From Candidatus Altimarinota bacterium (GTDB lineage Bacteria > Patescibacteriota > Gracilibacteria > BD1-5 > UBA6164), in the NCBI GenBank assembly GCA_027019405.1, contig JALUWO010000017.1, positions 1 through 64,000 of the forward strand: a stretch of DNA of 64,000 nt, given 5' to 3'. The position numbers were made by a program, and so were the translations under genes. Shown here piece after piece: positions 10,818-20,341 of the stretch. The notes below the pieces were generated by a model that made no database searches, was not told the DNA's origin, and saw only the letters and a program-made list of their open reading frames with translations. The number at the start of each line of letters is the position of its first letter. Position 1 is the first letter of the stretch.

Positions 10818-12149
10818 ATGATAAAAATACCTCCACATAGTTTAGAAGCTGAACAATCAGTATTATGAAGTCTATTGATTGATAAGGATTGATTTATAAC
10901 AATAAGTGATATATTAACTCATGAAGATTTTTATGATGAATCAAATTCTATGATTTTTGAAATTATGTTCAACCTTTATAAACAAAATAAACCAATAGAT
11001 TTAATTACTGTAAAAGATAAATTAGCAGACAAAAAACTTTTAGACAAAATTGGTTGAATGACTTACTTAACTGAATTAACTGAAATAGTACCAACTACAG
11101 CAAATATTTTCCAATATGCAACAACAGTTAAAAATAAATCAGTTTTAAGAAGACTTATAAGAACTTGAAATGAAATAATTTGATTTTGATATAGTGAAGA
11201 TGAAAAATTAAATGAATTACTTGAAAAATCAGAAAAAGCACTTTTTTCAGTTACTCAAACTTTTATAAGAAATAAACTTGTTCATATAAATGAAATTTTA
11301 ACTTGAAGATATGAGGAATTTGCAGAAGTTCATGAAAACCCTGATTCTATAAAAGAAAATAGAATTTTTACAGGTTTTCCAAGTCTGGATGGAAAACTTG
11401 GCTGAATGAAAGCTTGAGATATGGTTGTATTAGCAGCAAGACCTTCTATGTGAAAAACAGCTTTTGCTTTAAATCTAGCTCAAAATATATGATATGATAA
11501 AAAAAATGTTGCTATATTTTCTCTTGAAATGAGTAAAGAACAATTAACAGATAGAATGATAGCTAGTGCTATGTGAATAAATTCTTGGAAACTTGCAAAA
11601 TGAGAACTTGAGGATGAAGAATTTATGAAAATATGAGAAGCAATGGAAAAATTATCTCAAGCAAATATTTATATTGATGATACAGCAGGTTGAAACCTTA
11701 CTGATTTAAAAAGTAAGTGTAGAAGGTTAAAAATGGAATCAGGTCTTGATCTAATTATTATTGATTACCTACAATTGATGAGTAATTGAAATTCAATGAA
11801 TAGAGTACAAGAGATTTCAGAAATTTCTAGATGAATTAAAGCTCTAGCAAGAGAACTTAATTGTCCTATAATTGCATTATCTCAATTATCAAGACAGTTA
11901 GAATCTAGACCTGATAAAAGACCTATCATGTCAGATTTAAGAGAATCATGAGCAATAGAACAAGATGCAGATATAATTATGATGCTTTATAGAGAAGAGT
12001 ATTATGATGAATTTACTGAAAGAAAATGAGTAACAGATATTCTTATAAGAAAAAATAGAAGTGGTCCAATTTGAAATGTTGAACTTATGTTCAAAAAAGA
12101 TAATCAAAAATTTGAAGAAATTCAAAGAGAAGCTTGATATATGTGATAA
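10818..12149 (+). CDS. dnaB: Replicative DNA helicase DnaB
   Basis: The hexameric helicase that unwinds DNA at the replication fork. The 443-residue protein begins [14 protein letters not shown] (N-terminal DnaB domain) and has the RecA-like core: [18 protein letters not shown], Walker A AARPSMGKTAF near residue 210, [10 protein letters not shown], Walker [10 protein letters not shown] and the C-terminal [12 protein letters not shown]-type motif. Many of the conserved glycines are TGA. It is followed 10 nt later by rimO. Confidence 0.96.
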
Positions 12150-12159
12150 TTAATTTTTT

Positions 12160-13515
12160 ATGAACAATAATAATATAAATTTTTCTGCTATAAATTTAGG
12201 ATGTACTAAAAATCTTGTAGACTTAGAATTTTTCTTATGAGAAATTTTAAAAGAAAATTCTAATGAAACCAGTTTTAATTTTTATGAAAATCCTGAAGAT
12301 GAGGATGTAGAATTTGTAATAATAAATACTTGTGGTTTTTTATCTAGCTCTAGAGATGAAGCTGAAAAAATAATGCTAGAATATGATAAGTTGTGAAAAA
12401 AACTTATTATTATTGGTTGCTACACTCAAGTAAAAAATGATGATTTCTTAAATAGTTTAGAAAATTTATATCAAGTTTTAAGTTATAAAGATTTTGAAAA
12501 ATTGAAAGACTTAAGTCAAAAAAAAGCAATTTTTGAAGAAAAAATTAATGAATTTAAACTAAAAAAATTTGAAAAATCTATTTGAGATAAAGCATTTATT
12601 TATGATTCAAAAAAGATTAGAGCTTTTTTGAAAGCAGATTTATGATATGAGTATTTAAAAATAGCAGAATGATGTAATAATTCTTGTTCTTTTTGTATTA
12701 TTCCAGATATTAGATGAAAACAAAAATCTAGATCTATAGAAGATATTTTAAAAGAAGTAGAAATAATGGTAAAATCTTGAATCAAGGAAATAGAAATTAT
12801 CTCTCAAGACACAACCAGATACTGAATTGATTTATATAAAACTCCACAATTACTAAAATTACTTGAAGAAATTGATAAAATTCCTTGAGATTTTGTATAT
12901 AGACTTTTTTATATGTATCCTGATATCTTAAGTTTAAATCATCTAGAAAGACTTTCAAAACTTAAAAAATTATTGCCATATTTTGATTTTCCTTTTCAAC
13001 ATATTTCTCCAAAAATATTAAAAAATATGGGAAGATTTTATGATGAAAATCATATTTATAAACTTTTAGATTATATAAAACAAAATTTTAAAAATCCATT
13101 TTTTCATACAAATTTTATAGTTGGTTTTCCATGAGAAACAGAAGATGATTTTGAACAATTATTAAATTTTGCTAAAAAATATGAATTTGATTCAGTTTCA
13201 GTTTTTGGTTATCATGATGAACCATTGGCTAAAAGTTCAAAACTAGAAAATAAAGTTTCTCAAGATATTATAAAATCTAGATTAGAAAAATTAAAAAAAG
13301 TTCTAAATAAAATTTATACTAAAAAAGATAAAGTAAGAAAATGAACTAAACAAATCTGATTTATTGAAAAAATAAATGAAAAAAAATGAATTTGTAAAGT
13401 AAGACCATATATTAAAGCTCCAGATATTGATGAGTTAGATGAAGTAAAATTTGAGAATTTAGTTTGAGTGGAATATATAAATATTTGAGATAAAGTAGAA
13501 TATATAAAAAAATAA
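12160..13515 (+). CDS. rimO: Ribosomal protein S12 methylthiotransferase RimO
   Basis: A radical-SAM enzyme that adds a methylthio group to an Asp of ribosomal protein S12. The 451-residue protein has the three cluster-binding Cys of the N-terminal UPF0004 domain (NLGCTKN, NTCGF, GCYTQ), the radical-SAM CNNSCSFC motif near residue 175 and a C-terminal TRAM-like domain. The LFYMYP segment and FDFPFQHISPKILKNMGR are typical of RimO rather than MiaB. miaB is separate at 47.4 kb. It is cotranscribed with dnaB. Confidence 0.93.
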
Positions 13516-13525
13516 TATCAAAAAA

Positions 13526-13553
13526 GTTGACATTATTTTTTTATTGTATATAA
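13526..13553 (+). promoter_or_regulatory. Promoter of the possible acquired gene pair
   Basis: A perfect -35 TTGACA and a -10 TATAAG separated by 16 nt, about 50 nt upstream of the lipoprotein start. Together with the ribosome binding site it gives this gene pair its own expression signals. Confidence 0.6.
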
Positions 13554-13595
13554 GTATAAAGTCCTAGTGACAGATCTGTTCATCAAATCTTAGAG

Positions 13596-13602
13596 AAGGA
13601 GG
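13596..13602 (+). promoter_or_regulatory. Strong Shine-Dalgarno sequence (AAGGAGG)
   Basis: A consensus ribosome binding site, 9 nt before the ATG at 13612 and 3 nt before the ATG at 13606, which favours 13612 as the start. No such sequence precedes the native genes I inspected. Confidence 0.7.
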
Positions 13603-13611
13603 TATATGATT

Positions 13612-14067
13612 ATGTATATTAGATTGATGATTATCATGATTTCTAGTATTTTTTTAACAGCATGTGCAACTAAAAGTACTAATCTTGATAATACAGGTTC
13701 TAATACAGTTGATTATAGTTATTCTAAAGACAATATTGTTATAATCAAAAAGAAAACTAAATCTACTGTAAAAAATAATAGTCCTGATTTTAAAAAATCA
13801 GTAATACTCAAGCAAAAACTTGCTAAATGTGGAATAAAATATGTACCATGGGCTGATAGAGTCAAAAATGATTTAATTTTGATGCCAAAAATAGTAAAAG
13901 TTTGTAAAAAAACTAAACTAAATCTAAATGGTTATATTCTGCATTCTAGAAGAAAAAAGCTTAAAAAAGGATTTGTTTTAAATGATAAGCATTTATTTAT
14001 TCCATATTTTTGGACTGAAAAACAAATTGATGCAGCATTAAAGCATATCTTAGTAAAACAAAAATAA
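13612..14067 (+). CDS. Putative lipoprotein, probably horizontally acquired
   Basis: A 151-residue protein (153 if the ATG at 13606 is used). The N-terminus is hydrophobic with a lipobox FLTAC at about residues 14-18, so it is probably a lipid-anchored surface or periplasmic protein. The rest is basic, with a Lys-rich segment and VPWADRV and FWTEKQID motifs; I do not recognise a family. It contains no TGA codon; Gly is GGN and Trp is TGG. It has a consensus ribosome binding site, unlike its neighbours. It is followed 75 nt later by a second gene with the same traits. Inferred origin: a bacterium or phage using the standard code. Confidence 0.8.
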   Translation: MYIRLMIIMISSIFLTACATKSTNLDNTGSNTVDYSYSKDNIVIIKKKTKSTVKNNSPDFKKSVILKQKLAKCGIKYVPWADRVKNDLILMPKIVKVCKKTKLNLNGYILHSRRKKLKKGFVLNDKHLFIPYFWTEKQIDAALKHILVKQK

Positions 14068-14142
14068 AGTCTAACTAGTTTTTTCTAGTTAAATATAATA
14101 ATAGTTTATAACTATTAAAGACAAACTTATAAGGAGTATGTC

Positions 14143-15282
14143 ATGAAAAAAGGTATTTTAATTTTAACTGGTTTAGCAACTTTAAGTATTTCTGCTTTTG
14201 CAGCTAATGATACAAATTGTAGTACACCTCTTTTAAAAAGAGATTTCAATGTCACTGTTCAAAAAGAGTATCAAGGTGTATCTGCACAAGAACTTTTTGA
14301 TCAATCTGAACATGTAAAACAGGTTAAACCTGTGTTAATCAAAGAAATCAAAAAGTATACAAAGATGCTTAAGGCTTCTGATGAAGCATACAGTGGTGTA
14401 ACAACAGTTGATCGTATAATCAATGAAGTATGTGAGCTAAAAACTCCACTTTGGGAAGCCATGTCAGCAAATCAAAAAACTCTCATGTTGGGGATTGATG
14501 GAACACCAAATCCATATATGAGAAAGTCTGCACATAATGCTGATGTAAAAGCTTTAAAAGAAAAGTTAAGTGCAACCAAAAAAGCACTTGCAAAAGCCAA
14601 AGCTGAAATCACAGTTGCTTATAAAACAGCTGACCAAAGAGTTATTGATGAAGCAAACAGAAAAATCTCAGCTTTGAAACTTAGACATGCTGCAGATGTT
14701 GCAAAACTAAACAAAGAGCTTGAACAACAAGCAAATACTTTAAATAACCTCACAAAATCTCCTCATGCAATTGGTGTTTATAACACTGCAAAATTCCATG
14801 GTTTCAAAACAATTGACTTTGGAAATGGAGATGTTGCTATCTGTTCTACAGGTGTAAAACTACTTACAGCAGAAAAAATAAATTTAGAGGCTGTATGTAT
14901 TGCTGATGCAGGTCATTATAAAGGTCATGATACAGTAAGAATATATGAAGGTTACTCCACTGATGATACAAATGATATTGATTTTGTAAGACTACCTTAT
15001 GTGATCAAAACATCAAATGTTGATACCAGATTGAGATATTACAATGCTCCAGCTTCTGTGAGAAAAGGCCTTAGAAATGGTCCAGATTATCAATCTGCAA
15101 TTCTATACAGTGGAGGAAGAGTGATTACAAATGATCCACAATCATACTATCACTCTCCAGTTGTGCACCATAAAGCAAAAACAAAAAAACCACTAAAAGT
15201 ACAAATTATCAACACTGACAAAGATCCAGTTGTTGTAAAAACTGTAAAAGATGAAGAGAATTCATCTCACTGGTGGGAATAA
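14143..15282 (+). CDS. Putative secreted coiled-coil protein, probably horizontally acquired
   Basis: The 379-residue product has a clear Sec signal peptide (MKKGILILTGLATLSISAFA, cleavage after AFA), four or more Cys, and an alanine/lysine coiled coil at about residues 125-205. The C-terminal part is globular with several His and ends HWWE. It has no TGA codon, uses GGT/GGA for Gly, contains the only CGT Arg codon in the window (14412-14414), is visibly richer in G+C than its neighbours, and has a good ribosome binding site AAGGAG before the ATG. Function unknown. Style and codon use suggest a Campylobacterota-like or phage donor, but this is a guess. Confidence 0.85.
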   Translation: MKKGILILTGLATLSISAFAANDTNCSTPLLKRDFNVTVQKEYQGVSAQELFDQSEHVKQVKPVLIKEIKKYTKMLKASDEAYSGVTTVDRIINEVCELKTPLWEAMSANQKTLMLGIDGTPNPYMRKSAHNADVKALKEKLSATKKALAKAKAEITVAYKTADQRVIDEANRKISALKLRHAADVAKLNKELEQQANTLNNLTKSPHAIGVYNTAKFHGFKTIDFGNGDVAICSTGVKLLTAEKINLEAVCIADAGHYKGHDTVRIYEGYSTDDTNDIDFVRLPYVIKTSNVDTRLRYYNAPASVRKGLRNGPDYQSAILYSGGRVITNDPQSYYHSPVVHHKAKTKKPLKVQIINTDKDPVVVKTVKDEENSSHWWE

Positions 15283-15334
15283 AATAGTTTTTCAAAATTA
15301 AAAGTTTTACTTTTTGATTTTGATTCAAATCATT

Positions 15335-15366
15335 AAAGCAAGTCTAGAAATAGACTTGCTTTTTTA
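15335..15366 (+). terminator. Terminator after the acquired gene pair
   Basis: Stem AAAGCAAGTCTA / TAGACTTGCTTT with a GAAA loop and a T-run. Confidence 0.85.
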
Positions 15367-15392
15367 TTATTATAATTTTTATTGATATTTTT

Positions 15393-15422
15393 TTGACAAA
15401 TAAAATAAATATATGTTACAAT
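15393..15422 (+). promoter_or_regulatory. Promoter of the peptidoglycan-binding gene
   Basis: TTGACA and TACAAT separated by 18 nt, about 70 nt upstream of the ATG at 15494. Confidence 0.5.
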
Positions 15423-15493
15423 TATCTTGTAATTTAAAAAAGTATTTCACAAAATGATATATTTTTAGTATTTATATTTATAAGAAAAAAACT

Positions 15494-16174
15494 ATGTTTA
15501 GTATAATTAAAAACTATAAAAATTTATTCCTAAGTTTTACAAAAAATAATTTTGCATGATGAGTAGAAAAAGGAGGAAATAATCAGGAAGAAGTAAAAGA
15601 TACTAATAATAATTGAACTAATATTGATGAATTAGTATCTAAAATGCTTTCTGATAATAGAATTGATTGAAAAGATAAAGATTATATAAAACAATTACAA
15701 GAACAATTAGAAAGTGATAAAAATGATATATATAAACAAACAAAAGAAAAAACAAAAATAATAATGAAAGATATATATAATGATTTATTAGATAAAGGTT
15801 ATACTATTAAAAACCCTTCTGATAGGGAAACACTTAAATGATTAATGAAAATTAGCTGAACAAACTTACCAAAAGAAGTTAATATAAACTCTTTAACTTC
15901 AATATATAAATCTTGAGAAAATATATATTTAACTTGAAGAAAAACTTGAGTAAATTGAGATGAAATTATTTGAAAAATAGATAAAAATTGAAAATTTACT
16001 AATGATATATCAAATTATGAAGAATTAAGTAATTTAAATTCATCATATAATGATAATGAAATTGAAGCTTATCAAAGAGTAGCTGCTATTTCTTCTGATA
16101 TAGATAATGATAATAAAGCTGAAGCTGCCAAAAAAGAAGCTGAACAAAAGCTGAGAAGATACAAGCTGCAATAA
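15494..16174 (+). CDS. Frameshifted surface protein, N-terminal part
   Basis: This 226-residue frame is rich in Asn, Lys and Asp, contains many TGA-Gly codons and has no obvious signal peptide. It ends at TAA 16172-16174 just after an alanine/glutamate-rich helix (EAEQKLRRYKLQ). The next frame begins with a perfect continuation of that helix if one A is added in the CAAAAG run at about 16145-16150. The two parts therefore look like one gene of about 640 codons broken by a single-base deletion, a sequencing error, or slippage. Confidence 0.6.
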
Positions 16175-17424
16175 ATTGGTATAAATGAAAACCTAAAGAA
16201 GCAATAAAAAAAATACAAGAAAAATTAAATATTACTCAAGATTGAATAGTTTGACCTATTACTGTAAAAACTATTGCAAAATTTCAAAATAAACACAAGC
16301 TAGAAGCAGATTGAAAAGCATGAAAAAATACACTTAAAGCTTTATGATTAGATACAAAAATTTATAATAAAAAAGAAAAAATCAATAAATCTTCTCAAAA
16401 AGAAACTACAAAAAAACAACAAGAACAAACTTCAATAAAAGATAAACTAGATTCAAAAGTAAAACCTATTGAATATTGAATTGATAAAGATGATGTAATT
16501 AATGCTGCTAAAACATTTTTAAAAGAAAATAATAACAATTCAATAAATACAGAAGCTCCTATTTGAAGTTATACTTATAATTGAGAAACTCATAATATAG
16601 TATTAAAATGAACTCCTTGAAATTATAAAGTAGAATTAGATTGAACATGAGTAATTGATGATATAGATCAAAAAGTAGTAGGAGATACTGTAAAAGACAT
16701 AAATAAAACAGTAAATGATTTAATTAAAAAATATCAAAAAAACCTTGAAATTAAAGAAAAAGAAACTTTTCCTAAAAAGTTATGAGAATATAAAAATTAT
16801 GAATGAAAAAAACAAAATATAATTCTAGAAGAGAATAGATCTCCTTGAATCAATTGAGAAGAAGAAAAAATAACATATATTTTAGAATTTGATAATTCAA
16901 CTCCAACTTTTCATAATGATATAAAAAAAGAATATGATCATATTCCAACAGCAGATGAAGTAGAAAAAGATATAAAAACATTACAACAAAAAGTTGATGA
17001 TTATAATTTAGATGTAGATACTGATGAACAATGGGAAGAATCTGAAAAAAAAGATGAATTAGAAGAACAAAAAGAACAAAAAGAAGACAAAGAGAAAACT
17101 AAAAAAGTAAAAGAAATTTTAGAAAAATCTTGAATCATATGAGATACTACAATTAAAATAGACTCATGAGATTATAAATGAGAAAAATTTAAATTGAATT
17201 TTGATATAGATTGAGATAAATTAAAACTTGATTCAAAATGGAATCAACCTTGAACAGATAAAGAAATACAAATTGATAAGAATCAAGTAATTTGAAAAAA
17301 ACCTGATGAAGTTATGACTTATATAAATGAATTAAAAAATAAATTAATATCAGAATATCAAAAACAAGTAGCAAAGGAGAAAAAAAATAATTATGATCCT
17401 ACAAAAAGTAAAAATGAAAGATAA
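16144..17424 (+). CDS. Frameshifted surface protein, C-terminal part with peptidoglycan-binding domain
   Basis: Read in the -1 frame relative to the preceding part. It opens with AEKIQAAINWYKGKPKEAI, then a recognisable PG_binding_1 domain (about 60 residues; IQEKLNITQDGIVGPITVKT, FQNKHKLEADGKAGKNTLKA). Several related beta-rich units follow, each with a lysine/acid stretch, plus a Glu/Lys-rich linker near 17020-17110. There is no good start codon of its own near the join. The domain suggests attachment to the cell wall. A terminator follows the stop. Confidence 0.65.
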
Positions 17425-17443
17425 AAAATAAATTTCACAAAAT

Positions 17444-17480
17444 AAAACTTATTTATATACTTATAAATAAGTTTTTTTAT
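17444..17480 (+). terminator. Terminator
   Basis: Stem AAAACTTATTTATA / TATAAATAAGTTTT with a T-run, just after the frameshifted surface gene. Confidence 0.8.
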
Positions 17481-17574
17481 TTTTATAAAAAAGACTTAAA
17501 TATGACAACATATTTACAAAAAGTCAGTTAAAAAAATAACAGGCAATTATTTACTTATTTTTAACTTAATATAT

Positions 17575-20250
17575 ATGACAAATACAGAATTTGCAAAAAA
17601 ATACAAACCAAGTGATTTTGAAGATAAACTTTATACTCATTGGGAAAATTCAGGTTTATTTAAACCAAGAGAATCAACTACAGGGGAACAATTTTATATT
17701 CCTATGCCTCCACCAAATGTAACTTGAAAACTACACCTTGGTCATGCAATAATGACAACTCTTGAAGATATTATGGTTAGATACCATAGAATGAAAGGTG
17801 ATTCAACACTTTGGATTCCTTGAACTGATCATGCTTGAATCTCAACTCAAGCAAAAGTAGAAGAAAAATTAGCAAAAGAAGGTAAAACAAAACATGATAT
17901 AACAAGAGGAGAGTTTTTCAATGAATGCATGAATTGGAAAAAAGAATATGGTAATATTATCACAAATCAAATCAGAAAAACATGAGCTAGTTGTGATTGG
18001 TCAAAAGAAAGATTTACACTTGATGAAGAATTAAATGAAAATGTAAGAAAAGCATTTGTAGATTTATATAACAAATGATTAATTTACAAATGAGAATATA
18101 TGGTAAACTTTGATCCAGTATTAAATACTGTTGTATCAGATCAAGAAGTTGTTTACAAAGAAGAAGAAGGACATTTATATCATATTACATATTTTGTTTC
18201 ATGAAGTGATAATGAAATAGTTATTGCTACAACTAGACCTGAAACCTTACTTTGAGATGTTGCAGTTGCAGTACACCCTAAAGACAAAAGATATAAAAAA
18301 TTATTAAAATGAGAAAAAAAATTAATACTTCCTATAGTAAATAAAGAAATTCCAATTATAGCTGATGAAATGGTAGATATGGAATTTGGTACTTGAGCAG
18401 TAAAAATAACTCCTGCTCATGATACAAATGATTTTGCTACAGCTAAAAGACATAATTTACCTCTTGATAATGTTGTTATTGATAAGAATGGTAAAATGAC
18501 AAAAGTTGCAGGGATTTTTGCATGACAAGATTTTAGAACAGCTAGACAAAATATTGTAGAACTTTTAAAAGCAAAAGGAAATTTAATAAAAATAGAACCT
18601 CATACTTCAAAAGTAGCCTATGGAGAAAGATCATGAGCAAAAATTGAAACTATTATATCAAAACAATGGTTTGTAAAAGTTGAACCATTAGTTAAAAAAG
18701 TTACATCTGGTTACAAGAAAAAAGATTTTGAAATAATTCCTAAAAAGTATAATAAAGTATTTGAAGATTGGATATATAATCTAAGAGATTGGTGTATTTC
18801 AAGACAACTTATATGGGGACATAGAATACCTGTTTGGTATGATGAAAATTGAAATCAATACTGTGCAGAAAATGAAAAAGAAGCTCAAAAACTTGCTTGA
18901 GAATGAGTAAACTTAGTTCAAGATACAGATGTTTTAGATACTTGGTTTAGTTCTTGATTATGGACTTCATCTATATTATGACATAAAATTTGAGAACCAT
19001 TTGAAAATCAACCAGAACTTTATAAGAAATATTATCCTGCTCAAGTTTTAGAAACTGGTCATGATATAATATTCTTCTGGGTTATTAGAATGCTTCTATT
19101 TTGATATGAATTTACTGAACAAAAACCATTTGAAAAAATTTATCTACACTGATTAGTAAGAGATAAAATTTGAAGAAAAATGAGTAAATCTCTATGAAAT
19201 GGTATAGATCCACTTGATATGATTGAAAAATATTGAACTGATGCATTAAGACTTAGTTTAAGTATTTGAAATACTCCTTGAAATGATTTAAAATTTGATG
19301 AAGACAATGTAAAAAATAATTCTATTTTTATAAATAAACTTTGGAATGCTTCAAGATTTGTATTTACAAATTTAGATCAAAAACAAGAAAAAGATGATAA
19401 AAAATTAGAAGAAATATTAGTCAAAAATTATGATAATTTAATGTTTCATGAAAAATGGATTTTATCAAGAATTAAATATCTTTCAGATTTAGTTACTAAA
19501 TCAATGGAAGATTATAACTTCTCAGAAGCCTGAATAGAATTACAAGCATTCACAAAAAATGAATTTTGTGATTATTATATAGAGGAATTTAAAATAACAA
19601 AAGATAAATCAAAATTTTGAAATGATGTTATAACTTATACATTAAATAAATTATTAAAATTATGGCATCCATACATTCCATTTGTTTCAGAAGAAATTTA
19701 TAATAAACTTTGATTTGAAGGAGATTTAATTATTGCAAATTGGGGAAAAGTCAATATAAAAAGAAATGAATCTATAGAAAAAGATAATAAATTAATTATT
19801 GAGATAATAAAAGAAATAAGAAGATTAAGGGCAGATAATAATATAATGCCAAGTAAAACTATTTGATTGCAAATCTATGCTAAAAATAAAAATGCTGAAA
19901 TAATAACTGAAGTAATTGATTTAATTTGATCAATTGTAAAAGCTGAAAAATATGAATTAGTAAATAAAAAACCAAATGATGAAAATCTAGCTTATTGAGT
20001 AATAAAAGCATGAGTTGAGGTTTATGTAGATTTAGAAAATGCTCTTGATTTAGAAAAAGAAATTGAAAGACTAAAAGAACAAATTATTGATACAAAAGAA
20101 TATATAGCTATTTTGGATAAAAAATTATTAAATGAATCCTTTGTAAGAAATGCTCCAGAACATTTAGTAAGAGCTGAAATGGATAAAAAAGCAAAAGCTC
20201 AAGATAAATTAAATAAACTTGAAGAAAAGTTATCTAAACTACAAAAATAG
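17575..20250 (+). CDS. valS: Valyl-tRNA synthetase
   Basis: Charges tRNA-Val. The 891-residue protein has the class I signatures PPPNVTGKLHLGHA (HIGH motif, about residues 40-55) and KMSKSLGNGIDP near residue 535, the editing-domain segment [17 protein letters not shown], and the C-terminal coiled coil typical of ValRS. In NVTGKLHLGH the first Gly is TGA and the second GGT, a direct demonstration of the code. It forms its own transcription unit and ends in a terminator. Confidence 0.96.
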
Positions 20251-20251
20251 A

Positions 20252-20282
20252 AAAACAAAAGCTAAAATAGCTTTTGTTTTTT
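20252..20282 (+). terminator. Terminator after valS
   Basis: Stem AAAACAAAAGCTA / TAGCTTTTGTTTT followed by T residues. Confidence 0.85.
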
Positions 20283-20341
20283 GATAATATAAAAATTATA
20301 TTTATTATATAAAAGTATATATTATTTATAAACTATTAAGT

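Noticed and set aside
15494-17424. Classical programmed -1 frameshift
   Set aside because: The upstream A6-G run is not in the X XXY YYZ phase of the zero frame and no obvious stimulatory hairpin follows, so a simple indel or sequencing error is more likely.
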